A stretch of DNA of 64,000 nucleotides from assembly GCF_000218235.1 (NCBI RefSeq), contig NZ_GL945017.1, positions 746,040 to 810,039 of the forward strand. Direction: 5' to 3'. Shown here one piece after another: positions 45,555 to 54,121 of this stretch. The DNA comes from Hallella multisaccharivorax DSM 17128. Lineage in GTDB: Bacteria; Bacteroidota; Bacteroidia; Bacteroidales; Bacteroidaceae. The notes under the pieces were generated by a model. It saw nothing but the letters and a program-made list of their open reading frames with translations. It was not told where the DNA came from and did not search any database. Numbering within the stretch: position 1 is the first letter of the stretch; each line of letters opens with the position of its first letter. A program made the position numbers and the translations under genes.

Positions 45555-46016
45555 ATGGACACATTAAGTTACAAGACTGTTTCCGTCAACAAGGAAACGG
45601 CAAAGAAGGAGTGGGTCGTCGTGGATGCCACCGACCAGATGGTGGGCCGTTTGTGCTCTAAGGTCGCCAAGCTGCTCCGCGGCAAGTACAAACCCAGCTT
45701 CACACCTCACGTGGACTGCGGTGATAATGTCATCATCATCAACGCAGCCAAAGTTAAGTTCTCCGGAAAGAAGGAGACCGACAAGATCTATACCCGTTAT
45801 ACTGGTTATCCAGGCGGTCAGCGTTTCAACACGCCTGCCGACCTGCGTACACGCCCCAACGGCATCGACAAGATGCTGCGCCACGCCATCAAGGGCATGC
45901 TCCCAAAGGGTCCCCTCGGGCGCTCACTGATGGACAACGTTTACATCTTCGAGGGCGCTGAGCACGACAAGAAGGCTCAGAAGCCAAAGAACATTGACAT
46001 TAACCAGTATAAATAA
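45555..46016 (+). CDS. rplM: 50S ribosomal protein L13
   Basis: This 153-residue protein has L13 motifs WVVVDATDQMVGRLCSKVAK, YTGYPGG and HAIKGMLPKGPLGRSLMDNV. It assembles early on 23S rRNA. It is followed after 9 nt by rpsI, the conserved partner. Confidence 0.97.
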   Translation: MDTLSYKTVSVNKETAKKEWVVVDATDQMVGRLCSKVAKLLRGKYKPSFTPHVDCGDNVIIINAAKVKFSGKKETDKIYTRYTGYPGGQRFNTPADLRTRPNGIDKMLRHAIKGMLPKGPLGRSLMDNVYIFEGAEHDKKAQKPKNIDINQYK

Positions 46017-46025
46017 TCAATAGAG

Positions 46026-46412
46026 ATGGAAGTTATCAACGCAATCGGCCGCCGCAAGAGCGCCGTAGCCCGCGTTTACCTCACAGAGGGTACCGGTAAG
46101 ATCACAATCAACAAAGAAGATATAGAGAAGTATTTCCCATCAGCTATTCTCCGCTATGTGGTGAAGCAGCCTCTGCAGCTGCTCGATGTTGCTGAGAAAT
46201 ACGACATCAAGGCCAACCTCGACGGTGGCGGTTACACAGGTCAGAGCCAGGCTCTGCGCCTCGCCATTGCCCGTGCCCTGGTGAAGATTAACGCTGAAGA
46301 CAAGAAGAATCTCAAGGACAATGGCTTTCTCACACGTGACAGCCGTGCCGTTGAGCGTAAGAAACCTGGACAGCCCAAGGCTCGCCGTCGCTTCCAGTTC
46401 AGTAAGCGTTAA
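46026..46412 (+). CDS. rpsI: 30S ribosomal protein S9
   Basis: This 128-residue protein has S9 motifs AIGRRKSAVARVYLTEGTGK, GGGYTGQSQALRLAIARAL and the basic tail GQPKARRRFQFSKR, whose final Arg reaches the P-site tRNA. It is the second gene of the L13 operon. Confidence 0.97.
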   Translation: MEVINAIGRRKSAVARVYLTEGTGKITINKEDIEKYFPSAILRYVVKQPLQLLDVAEKYDIKANLDGGGYTGQSQALRLAIARALVKINAEDKKNLKDNGFLTRDSRAVERKKPGQPKARRRFQFSKR

Positions 46413-46416
46413 TATG

Positions 46417-46459
46417 GCTTCTCTTTTCTCTTCCTCTTTTGGCGGAAGGGAAGAGAAGC
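46417..46459 (+). terminator. Hairpin between rpsI and rpsB
   Basis: GCTTCTCTT (46417-46425) pairs with AAGAGAAGC (46451-46459), with an inner CTTCC/GGAAG (46430-46434, 46444-46448). There is no T-run after it, so it may be an attenuator or processing site in the 186-nt gap before rpsB rather than a full stop. Confidence 0.4.
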
Positions 46460-46598
46460 GTTGTTTAGCATCCAAACCTGTGAGACCCTTCCTTTGGTCT
46501 GTTGCCATTGTGGCGTGACAGAGAAGGTTACTCATGGGCTGGTTCTAAGCATTAGAATTATCAAGGAAAGTAAACAATTTAAAAACAAGAAAACACAA

Positions 46599-47441
46599 AT
46601 GTCAAGAACATCATTTGACCAGCTGCTTCAGGCAGGGTGCCACTTCGGCCATCTGAAGCGTAAGTGGAATCCCGCAATGGCTCCCTACATCTTCATGGAG
46701 CGCAACGGTATTCATATCATCGACCTCAACAAGACTGTCGCCAAGATTGACGATGCTGCCGAGGCTCTGAAAGCCATCGCAAAGAGTGGCCGCAAGATTC
46801 TTTTCGTGGCTACAAAAAAGCAGGCTAAGGACATCGTGGCGGAGAAGGCCGCAAGTGTCAACATGCCTTACGTTATCGAGCGCTGGCCCGGTGGCATGCT
46901 CACCAACTTCCCCACCATCCGTAAAGCTGTGAAGAAGATGGCCAATATCGACAAGATGATGAATGACGGCACGTTCTCCAACCTCTCAAAGCGCGAGCTG
47001 TTGCAGATCAACCGTCAGCGTGCTAAGCTGGAGAAGAACCTCGGTTCTATCGCCGACCTGAACCGTCTGCCTTCTGCTCTCTTCGTGGTGGATGTCATGA
47101 AGGAGCACATCGCCGTCAAGGAGGCCAACCGTTTAGGTATCCCCGTATTCGGTATTGTGGACACAAACTCTGATCCCCGCAATGTGGACTATGTCATCCC
47201 CGCCAACGATGATGCCAAGGACTCTATTGAGGTGATTCTCGACGCTTGCTGCGCAGCCATCGCTGAGGGCTTGGAAGAGCACAAGGCTGAGAAGGCTGAC
47301 GACAAGGCTGCCGCTGAGCAGCAGGACGAGGCCGCTGAGGGCCGTCGCCGTAACCGTCGTGCACGCCGCGAGGATGCACCTGTCGAGGCTGCCGCTGAGG
47401 CTCCCAAAGCAGGGGAAGAGGCAGCTCCCGCAGCTGAGTAA
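46599..47441 (+). CDS. rpsB: 30S ribosomal protein S2 with charged C-terminal extension
   Basis: The protein has 280 residues; ATG 46599 starts the family-typical MSRTSFDQLLQAGCHFGHLK. Core motifs include KRKWNPAMAPYIFMERNGIH, ERWPGGMLTNFPTIRK and GIPVFGIVDTNSDPRNVDYV. After about residue 228 an extension rich in Ala, Glu and Lys (KAEKADDKAAAEQQDEAAEG) includes a basic knot RRRNRRARRE and ends EEAAPAAE. Such tails are common in Bacteroidetes S2 but of unknown use. tsf follows, as in most bacteria. Confidence 0.96.
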   Translation: MSRTSFDQLLQAGCHFGHLKRKWNPAMAPYIFMERNGIHIIDLNKTVAKIDDAAEALKAIAKSGRKILFVATKKQAKDIVAEKAASVNMPYVIERWPGGMLTNFPTIRKAVKKMANIDKMMNDGTFSNLSKRELLQINRQRAKLEKNLGSIADLNRLPSALFVVDVMKEHIAVKEANRLGIPVFGIVDTNSDPRNVDYVIPANDDAKDSIEVILDACCAAIAEGLEEHKAEKADDKAAAEQQDEAAEGRRRNRRARREDAPVEAAAEAPKAGEEAAPAAE

Positions 47442-47526
47442 GACATACTGAGGTCCAGAAGTCCATTCAGATATCTTTCCGGACCTCAACATTATTATTA
47501 TCAACAAGAAAGGAAAAAACAACATT

Positions 47527-48531
47527 ATGGCTGTTACAATTGAAGACATCAAGAAGCTGCGCGCCATGACCGGTGCCGGTATGAAGGACTGTAAAAAGGC
47601 CCTTGCCGAGGCTGATGGTGATATCAACAAGGCTGTGGAGCTCGTGCGTGAGCGTGGCTTGGCTATTGCTGCCAAGCGCTCTGACCGTACCACATCCAAT
47701 GGTTGCGTGCTCGTAAAGAACGCGAATGGTTTCGCTGCCATGATCGCCTTGAAGTGCGAGACCGACTTCGTGGCTAATGGTGCCGACTATATTGCCCTCA
47801 CACAGGAAATCCTTGACTTGGCTATCGCTGCCAAGGCACAGACGCTCGATGACGTGAAGGCTCTCAAGACTAAGGGCGGTATCACTGTTGAGGAAGCAGT
47901 TACACGTCGCTCAGGTGTCGTCGGTGAGAAGATGGAGCTCGACGGCTACAATGTGCTCGAAGGCGCCAACATCTCTGTCTATGACCACATGCGCAAGCAC
48001 ACGCTCGCTACGATGGTACAGCTCTCCGACGCTAACGATGAGGCCGGCTACAAGGTTGCCATGCAGGTGGCTGCCATGAAGCCCGTAGCGCTCGACGAAG
48101 CCAGCGTTCCTCAGAGTGTGAAGGACGAGGAGCTGCGCATCGCCATCGAGAAAACCAAGGAAGAGCAGGTGGAGCGTCAGGTCAACATAGCTCTGAAGAA
48201 AGCCGGTATCAACACTAACCTCGTTGACAGCGACGACCACATCGCCAGCAACGTAGCTAAGGGCTGGCTCACGCAGGAGGATGCCGACAAGGCTCAGCAG
48301 ATCCGCAAGGAAGTGTCTGAGACTGCTGCCGCTAACCTTAAGGAGCAGATGATCCAGAATATCGCCAAGGGCCGCATGGCTAAGTTCTTCAAGGAGAACT
48401 GCTTGGTGGACCAGGAGTTCCAGTTCGGCGATGAGGGCGCAGCCAAAGAGAGTGTCTCTCAGTGGCTCAACAAGCAGCAGAAGGGACTAAAGGTCGTAGC
48501 CTTCAAGCGTTTCTCACTGTCTGCCGACTAA
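47527..48531 (+). CDS. tsf: Elongation factor Ts
   Basis: This 334-residue protein has the UBA-like N-terminal domain (IKKLRAMTGAGMKDCKKALA), the core with the EF-Tu contact CETDFVANGADY, and a long dimerisation region. It recycles EF-Tu by GDP/GTP exchange. The last gene of the S2 operon, it is followed by a terminator. Confidence 0.97.
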   Translation: MAVTIEDIKKLRAMTGAGMKDCKKALAEADGDINKAVELVRERGLAIAAKRSDRTTSNGCVLVKNANGFAAMIALKCETDFVANGADYIALTQEILDLAIAAKAQTLDDVKALKTKGGITVEEAVTRRSGVVGEKMELDGYNVLEGANISVYDHMRKHTLATMVQLSDANDEAGYKVAMQVAAMKPVALDEASVPQSVKDEELRIAIEKTKEEQVERQVNIALKKAGINTNLVDSDDHIASNVAKGWLTQEDADKAQQIRKEVSETAAANLKEQMIQNIAKGRMAKFFKENCLVDQEFQFGDEGAAKESVSQWLNKQQKGLKVVAFKRFSLSAD

Positions 48532-48557
48532 GCTACCGATATTCATACAACAACATA

Positions 48558-48594
48558 AAAGGCCGTTGAGGAGTTCTTCCTTAACGGCCTTTCA
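48558..48594 (+). terminator. Intrinsic terminator after tsf
   Basis: AAAGGCCGTT (48558-48567) pairs with AACGGCCTTT (48583-48592). It has short T and A tracts on both sides and could serve both the tsf transcript and the convergent rnhA transcript. Confidence 0.8.
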
Positions 48595-48643
48595 TTGTTC
48601 GTTTTCTGGTTCAGAGCTGACAGCGTTTGCCTGCGGTCACTGG

Positions 48644-49135
48644 CTATTTTCTTCCAAAGTCAGCAGGGATATCGCCCCATTGGCGGGTCTGCCATTGGAT
48701 GACGGGAGTGGTCACAGGGTGAGTCCTGAGCCATTTCTCTGCCCGCGCAATCAGTGTAAAGAGCGGTTCGGTACGCTCGCTGTGCTCCAATTTGGTACGG
48801 CATTGCTTCTTCTTCACCCATAGAATGGCGTTGTAAGAGTCGGAATAGATGGCCTTGTCGGTGATGCCCTGCTGGTTCATCAAAGCTAAAGCATGTACAA
48901 TAGCCAGGAACTCCCCGATGTTGTTGGTACCATAGACTGTCGACCCGTCCGGATAATATGGGCCAAAATGGAATACCTGCACGCCTGTGGCCAGGTCTAC
49001 ACCCTGATATTCCATCGGTCCGGGATTGCCAGAGCAACCGGCATCCACTGCCCATGCGCTCCCACTTACCTCATCGGGCAAAGGGAGTACGGTATCGTGG
49101 CGGTTGTCAGGCGGATTTACAAGTTCACCTTTCAT
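48644..49135 (-). CDS. Ribonuclease H family protein
   Basis: This 163-residue RNase H fold has its first catalytic Asp in AWAVDAGCSGNPGPMEYQGV, Glu in TNNIGEFLAIVHALALM, Asp in AIYSDSYNAILWVKKK and the last Asp in QWGDIPADFGRK. It should cut RNA in RNA:DNA hybrids. It differs from E. coli RnhA in lacking the basic handle region. It lies 6 nt downstream of argS and is cotranscribed with it. Confidence 0.88.
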   Translation of the reverse strand: MKGELVNPPDNRHDTVLPLPDEVSGSAWAVDAGCSGNPGPMEYQGVDLATGVQVFHFGPYYPDGSTVYGTNNIGEFLAIVHALALMNQQGITDKAIYSDSYNAILWVKKKQCRTKLEHSERTEPLFTLIARAEKWLRTHPVTTPVIQWQTRQWGDIPADFGRK

Positions 49136-49141
49136 AAGCTT

Positions 49142-50947
49142 TTACATCCTTTCCGGCACCTCTATGCCAAGGAGTTCCATGGCATTTTTGATGGTTTTGC
49201 CTACGTTGCGCGCGAGCTTCAAACGGAAAGCCTTTTCTGCATCAGTGTCAGCAGAGAGAATGCTGTAGTCGTGGTAGAACTGGTTGAAAAGCTTCGTAAG
49301 CTCATAAGTATAGTTGGCGATACCGGCAGGATTGTAGTTCTGACCTGCGTCGGCAACGGCAGCCTTGAAGGCATCCAACTTTTGTATCAGCTCCACCTCT
49401 TTGACGTTGGGAGCATAAGAAGTCTCCACGGGCGTCTCACAGCCGCCGCTCTTCCTCAGTATCGACTGGATACGGGCGTAGGTATACTGAATGAAGGGCC
49501 CTGTATTGCCATTGAAATCGATCGATTCGGCAGGGTTGAACAGCATGTTCTTGCGTGCATCGACCTTGAGAATGAAGTATTTCAGCGCACCCAGGCCCAC
49601 GATGCGGGCAATCTCCTGCTTCTCTGCCTCAGAGAATTCCTTCGACTGTCCGTGCTCCTCGCTGGTCTTGCGGGCATCGCTGATCATCTCAGCCACCAGG
49701 TCATCAGCATCGACTACTGTACCTTCGCGGCTTTTCATCTTGCCGTTGGGCAGCTCTACCATACCATAGGAGAAGTGGACGAGATCCTTGCCCCACTTGA
49801 AGCCGAGGCGGTCGAGCAGCAGTGAGAGCACCTGGAAATGATAGTTCTGCTCATTACCCACCACATAGATCATCTTGTCGATGGGATAGTCGCTGAAGCG
49901 CATCTCAGCGGTACCGATGTCCTGTGTCATGTAGACCGTGGTGCCATCAGCACGGATGAGGAGCTTCTGGTCGAGGCCTTCGCCCGTGAGGTCAGCCCAG
50001 ATGCTACCATCCTCTTTTTGATAGAAGAGACCTCTCTTGAGACCTTCCATCACTTTGTTTTTGCCTACGAGGTACGTATTGCTCTCATAATAGATCTTGT
50101 CGAAGCTAACACCGAGCGCCTTATAGGTCTCGTCGAATCCTTTATAGACCCATGCGTTCATCTTTGCCCATAAGTCACGAGTCTCCTTGTCACCGGCTTC
50201 CCACTTCACGAGCATGTGGTGAGCTTGCCTGATAAGCGGCGCTTCCTGTTCAGCCTTCTTCTTGGCATCGTCCTCGGACATGCCATCGGCCATGAATTTC
50301 TTCTCCAACTCGGCGCACTCCTCTTTATAATGCTTGTCGAACAGCACATAGAAGTCGCCGATGAGGTGGTCGCCCTTCTTACCTGTTGATTCAGGCGTGC
50401 AGCCATTACCCCATTTCATCCAGGCGAGCATTGACTTCATGATGTGGATGCCACGGTCGTTGACGATGTTGGTCTTTACGACACGGTTGCCGTTAGCCTC
50501 AAGAATTTTGGCCAGACTCCAGCCCAAAAGGTTGTTGCGCACGTGCCCGAGGTGCAACGGTTTGTTGGTATTGGGCGAAGAATACTCCACCATGACGAGT
50601 GGCGAGCTCTCCGTAGCGGCTCTCTCGCCATAGTGCGGGTCGCGGTCGATGTCGTCGAGCAGTCCCAGCCATGCCTCAGGAGCTATGACAAGGTTCAGGA
50701 ATCCGCCCACGGCGTTGAAAGCGGAAACGGCCTTGCAATGACTCATAAGCTCCTCTCCAAGCTCCTGTGCCGTGTCTTGTGGCTTCTTGTGCGACATTTT
50801 CAGGAAGGGGAAAACCACCAAGGTAAGGTTGCCCTCGAAGCCGGGTCTCGTCTTCTGCAGCTGCACCATCTTTTTGGGCACATCCTGCCCGTAGAGCTCT
50901 TTCACGGCAGCAAGCACCGACGAGTTTATCTCTTTTTCAATGTTCAT
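49142..50947 (-). CDS. argS: Arginyl-tRNA synthetase
   Basis: This 601-residue class I synthetase has an N-terminal Add1-like domain. The HIGH motif is in SSPNTNKPLHLGHVRNNLLG. The degenerate KMSKS is in NGKMKSREGTVVDADDL. The C-terminal anticodon-binding DALR domain ends AMELLGIEVPERM. It charges tRNA-Arg. A -7-like TAACTTTG (50984-50977) lies 29 nt before the ATG. Confidence 0.96.
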   Translation of the reverse strand: MNIEKEINSSVLAAVKELYGQDVPKKMVQLQKTRPGFEGNLTLVVFPFLKMSHKKPQDTAQELGEELMSHCKAVSAFNAVGGFLNLVIAPEAWLGLLDDIDRDPHYGERAATESSPLVMVEYSSPNTNKPLHLGHVRNNLLGWSLAKILEANGNRVVKTNIVNDRGIHIMKSMLAWMKWGNGCTPESTGKKGDHLIGDFYVLFDKHYKEECAELEKKFMADGMSEDDAKKKAEQEAPLIRQAHHMLVKWEAGDKETRDLWAKMNAWVYKGFDETYKALGVSFDKIYYESNTYLVGKNKVMEGLKRGLFYQKEDGSIWADLTGEGLDQKLLIRADGTTVYMTQDIGTAEMRFSDYPIDKMIYVVGNEQNYHFQVLSLLLDRLGFKWGKDLVHFSYGMVELPNGKMKSREGTVVDADDLVAEMISDARKTSEEHGQSKEFSEAEKQEIARIVGLGALKYFILKVDARKNMLFNPAESIDFNGNTGPFIQYTYARIQSILRKSGGCETPVETSYAPNVKEVELIQKLDAFKAAVADAGQNYNPAGIANYTYELTKLFNQFYHDYSILSADTDAEKAFRLKLARNVGKTIKNAMELLGIEVPERM

Positions 50948-51106
50948 GGATTCAGATACTTTTTTCTATTTTGTTGCAAAGTTAGCAAAATCCGAGGGAA
51001 AACCACCTCTATCGCATAGAAATAAAATTGCCTTTCAGGCAATTGTGCAAATAAATACAGTGAATATCCAGTTTGTTTTTCCTCTTGATAAGATCATCAT
51101 GAGATC

Positions 51107-51212
51107 GTTCGGCACGTGTAGGAGCTTTGTTCGGCACGTGCAGGAGCATCGTTCGGCACGTGCAGGAGCATCGTTCGGCACGTGCAGGAGTATCGTTCGG
51201 CACGTGCAGGAC
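51107..51212. repeat. 22-bp tandem repeat array C (four units plus a partial)
   Basis: Four 22-bp units starting GTTCGGCACGTGC run from 51107 to 51194, with an 18-base fifth. Middle units are nearly identical; the first has TGTAGGAGCTTT. The sequence differs from arrays A and B, but the period is the same. It begins 4 nt beyond the nadD stop and ends the yicC-gmk-nadD operon on the minus strand. GCACGTGC within each unit is itself palindromic. Confidence 0.9.
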
Positions 51213-51216
51213 GTCA

Positions 51217-51810
51217 TTATTTCCGGTAAGATTCTGTGATGAGGCCTTCGACGTGGTCGGGAACCAGCCCAGAGATGGGTAGTCCGTTCTTGATGTTTTC
51301 CCGGATGGCGGTGCTGCTGACATCATAAAGCCGCGTCTTGAAAAACCGGACGTTGTGTGGCAAGGCGGCTGGGTCGATGACGCAATTGGGACGCGCGTAA
51401 ACAGCTATTTCAAAATTGGCAAGGATGTAGTCGGGGTGCGCCCAATGGTCAAAGGCAAGCCAATTGTCAGCCCCGATGACGAGAACAAAGTGGCATGTGG
51501 GATAATCGGCTTGCAGATGGCGAAGTGTATTCCAGGTGTAGGAAGGCTTTGGTAAGTGGAATTCGTAGTCGGAAACCTTGAGTTTCTGTTCACCTTCCAG
51601 GGCTTCGCGGGCAATGAGCAGGCGCTTCTCGTCATCGAGCAGGTCAGTGGCCGCCTTCTTGAAGGGATTGAGCGGCGAGACTAAAAACCACACTTCGTCA
51701 AGGCTTGCAAGGCTCAACAGTTGCCTTGCCAGACCGATATGGCCCACGTGGATGGGGTTAAAACTGCCACCGAAAATGCCGATACGGGGATGCGCAAGGA
51801 CATTGTCCAT
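51217..51810 (-). CDS. nadD: Nicotinate-nucleotide adenylyltransferase
   Basis: This 197-residue nucleotidyltransferase has GIFGGSFNPIHVGHIGLARQ at the N-terminus (HxGH motif) and DVSSTAIRENIKNGLPISGL near the C-terminus (ISSTxxR type). It makes deamido-NAD in NAD synthesis. It is the third gene of yicC-gmk-nadD with a 5-nt gap after gmk. Confidence 0.95.
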   Translation of the reverse strand: MDNVLAHPRIGIFGGSFNPIHVGHIGLARQLLSLASLDEVWFLVSPLNPFKKAATDLLDDEKRLLIAREALEGEQKLKVSDYEFHLPKPSYTWNTLRHLQADYPTCHFVLVIGADNWLAFDHWAHPDYILANFEIAVYARPNCVIDPAALPHNVRFFKTRLYDVSSTAIRENIKNGLPISGLVPDHVEGLITESYRK

Positions 51811-51815
51811 GGTCC

Positions 51816-52394
51816 TTATGCTTTGAGAAAATCACTGACAAGGCGGTAAGTCTCCTCCTCGGCAGTTTGAAGGTTGTCGTTGACCACAATATAGTCGAAC
51901 TCTTTGGCAAAGGTCAGTTCATAGGAAGCCTTGTCCAGGCGTTGCTCTATCACCTCAGGGGCATCGGTGGCACGGTTGACAAGACGGCGGCGTAGTTCCT
52001 CTACCGATGGTGGTTGGATAAAGATGCTCAGCGCACGGCGGCCGTAATGTTTTTTGATATTGCATCCGCCTTTGACGTCGACATCAAAGACGACATTCTC
52101 TCCTTGCTCTGTCTGGCTCTCTACCTGCGGCTTCAAGGTACCGTAGAAGCGGTCTTTGTAGACCTCTTCGTATTCAAGAAACTCGTTTTTGTCAATTTTT
52201 GCCTTAAACTCCTCGGGTGTGAGGAAGAGGTATTCTACCCCGTTCTTCTCTGTACCGCGTGGCGCACGCGTGGTGGCACTGATGGAGAAAGCAAGCCTAA
52301 GCTCAGGATGCTCTTTCATCAGCCACTGCACAATGGTGCTCTTGCCTGAGCCGCTGGGAGCGGAGAATATAATCAGTTTTCCGGTTGCATTCAT
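51816..52394 (-). CDS. gmk: Guanylate kinase
   Basis: This 192-residue protein has its P-loop in IIFSAPSGSGKSTIVQWLM, the GMP-binding segment in SISATTRAPRGTEKNGVEYL and the lid with RRLVNRATDAPEVIEQRL. It phosphorylates GMP to GDP. Cotranscribed with yicC and nadD. Confidence 0.96.
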   Translation of the reverse strand: MNATGKLIIFSAPSGSGKSTIVQWLMKEHPELRLAFSISATTRAPRGTEKNGVEYLFLTPEEFKAKIDKNEFLEYEEVYKDRFYGTLKPQVESQTEQGENVVFDVDVKGGCNIKKHYGRRALSIFIQPPSVEELRRRLVNRATDAPEVIEQRLDKASYELTFAKEFDYIVVNDNLQTAEEETYRLVSDFLKA

Positions 52395-52418
52395 GTTTGT
52401 TTGAAAGAATTTACATGT

Positions 52419-53294
52419 TTATAAAGCATTGAGCACCTGCTCCTTGATCTGCTCCAGCTCATCTTTCATCTTCACGACGATGTTCTGCATCTCGGCTTGG
52501 TTGCTTTTCGAGCCAGTGGTGTTGATTTCACGGCCCATCTCTTGCGCAATGAATCCAAGTTTTTTTCCGTTGGGCTGGTTTTCGGCCATGGTCTCGCGGA
52601 AGTATTTCAAGTGGTTGGAGAGCCGCTGTTTCTCCTCGCTGATGTCGAGTTTCTCAATATAATAGATGAGTTCTTGCTCCAGCCGGTTCTTGTCGTATTT
52701 CACTTCAGGAATCTGCTCCAGGCCTTTGATGATAGTGTCTTTAATCTTTGGCACGCGGCTTTTTTCATAAGGTTCGATACTGTAGAGCAGTTTTTCGATA
52801 TTGTCAACCTTCTCGTTGAATTTCTTTTCCAAGGCGGCGCCCTCTTGCTTTCGGAACGCAATGAGATTGTCAGTGGCCTGTCTGATGGCCCTCTTCGCTA
52901 CTTCCCATTCCTCATCACTGAGCACCTCGGTGTCGGTTTTCGTCATGACGTCGGGCATGTGCAGCAGCGAGTTGTACCAGTCGGCGGGCTCAGGAATGCC
53001 TGTTTTTTCCGAAATAGCCTTCAGCTGGCGGTAGTAATCCTCTACAAGCGCAGCATTTATCGGCGTGGCATCCACGATGGTGTCTTTTTCCGTCCACAGT
53101 GCGAAGTCCACTTTTCCCCGTGTCAGCGCTTTGGCTATATACTGTCTGATCTCCATTTCTTTCTCACGGTAGAGTGGAGCGATACGTACAGAGAGGTCAA
53201 GGGCTTTACTGTTGAGCGACTTGATCTCAACATTGATTTTCTTGTCTTTGTAAGCCACTACGGATTTGCCGTAGCCCGTCATAGAGAGTATCAT
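52419..53294 (-). CDS. YicC/YloC-family endoribonuclease
   Basis: The protein has 291 residues; ATG 53294 gives MILSMTGYGKSVVAYKDKKI, the conserved family opening. The C-terminal half has LEQELIYYIEKLDISEEKQR, LGFIAQEMGREINTTGSKSN and the family tail MKDELEQIKEQVLNAL. YicC proteins are RNA endonucleases linked to small-RNA turnover and stationary-phase survival. Head of the operon with gmk, as in many bacteria. Confidence 0.93.
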   Translation of the reverse strand: MILSMTGYGKSVVAYKDKKINVEIKSLNSKALDLSVRIAPLYREKEMEIRQYIAKALTRGKVDFALWTEKDTIVDATPINAALVEDYYRQLKAISEKTGIPEPADWYNSLLHMPDVMTKTDTEVLSDEEWEVAKRAIRQATDNLIAFRKQEGAALEKKFNEKVDNIEKLLYSIEPYEKSRVPKIKDTIIKGLEQIPEVKYDKNRLEQELIYYIEKLDISEEKQRLSNHLKYFRETMAENQPNGKKLGFIAQEMGREINTTGSKSNQAEMQNIVVKMKDELEQIKEQVLNAL

Positions 53295-53318
53295 ACTTAT
53301 TTGTGCGTTAAATTTCTG

Positions 53319-53356
53319 CAAAAGTACGAAATTAGGTGGAAAAAGGAGTAAATTTG
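53319..53356. promoter_or_regulatory. Divergent -7 elements between yicC and tsaB
   Basis: On the minus strand TACTTTTG (53326-53319) faces yicC; on the plus strand TAAATTTG (53349-53356) faces tsaB. They are 22 nt apart, so the two promoters overlap and may compete. Clear -33 boxes are not seen. Confidence 0.5.
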
Positions 53357-53396
53357 CACTTTATTAAGAATAATGTCATCATTATACTTGTATCAT

Positions 53397-54089
53397 ATGT
53401 CTTGTATATTGAATATAGAGACGAGTACCAATGTCTGTTCGGTGGCTGTGAGTCAGGACGGTGCTTGCATTTTTGAGAAGGAGGATCACTCAGGACCCAA
53501 TCATGCCGAGCGGTTAGGTTCATTCATCAACGAGGCTCTGTCGTTTACCGACAACCATGCCATCCCTTTTGATGCTGTTGCCGTGAGCTGCGGGCCAGGC
53601 AGTTATACAGGTCTTCGCATAGGCGTGAGCATGGCTAAGGGCATCTGTTACGGTCGTGGGCTCAAGCTCCTTGGTGTGCCCACGTTGGAGATTCTCTGTG
53701 TGCCGGTGCTCCTGCGCGAGATGGTTGCGGAGGAGAATGCGCTGCTTTGTCCTATGCTCGACGCACGCCGTATGGAGGTCTATGTCCAGATCTTCGACCG
53801 TTCGCTGCATGAGGTGCGCCCCATTCACGCTGACGTGGTGGAGGCTGACACCTACAACGAGTGGCTTGACAAAGGTCCTGTGTATTTCTTCGGCAACGGA
53901 GCCAGAAAGTGCAAAGACGTTATCAAACATCCTAATGCGCGCTTCATCGACGGCATAGAGCCGCTGGCCAAGAACATGATGCCGCTTGCTGAAAAGCGCA
54001 TGGCGGAGCAAAAATTCGAGGATGTGGCCTATTTCGTGCCGTTCTATCTGAAGGATTTTGTGGCCAAACTGCCGCGTAAACTCTTGTAG
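53397..54089 (+). CDS. tsaB: tRNA threonylcarbamoyladenosine biosynthesis protein TsaB
   Basis: The protein has 230 residues. ATG 53397 is preferred over 53373 because it starts MSCILNIETSTNVCSVAVSQ and leaves room after the -7 element. The ASKHA fold is visible, with AVAVSCGPGSYTGLRIGVSM. With TsaD and TsaE it makes t6A37 in tRNA. Head of a long operon running to rseP. Confidence 0.93.
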   Translation: MSCILNIETSTNVCSVAVSQDGACIFEKEDHSGPNHAERLGSFINEALSFTDNHAIPFDAVAVSCGPGSYTGLRIGVSMAKGICYGRGLKLLGVPTLEILCVPVLLREMVAEENALLCPMLDARRMEVYVQIFDRSLHEVRPIHADVVEADTYNEWLDKGPVYFFGNGARKCKDVIKHPNARFIDGIEPLAKNMMPLAEKRMAEQKFEDVAYFVPFYLKDFVAKLPRKLL

Positions 54090-54121
54090 TTCTTGTTCAT
54101 CATCCATTGAAAGACTTTATC

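Noticed and set aside
51009-51326. Minus-strand reading frame with repeated CTCRT-like segments
   Set aside because: It is created by translating repeat array C and overlaps the nadD 3' end; no protein-like pattern besides the repeat.
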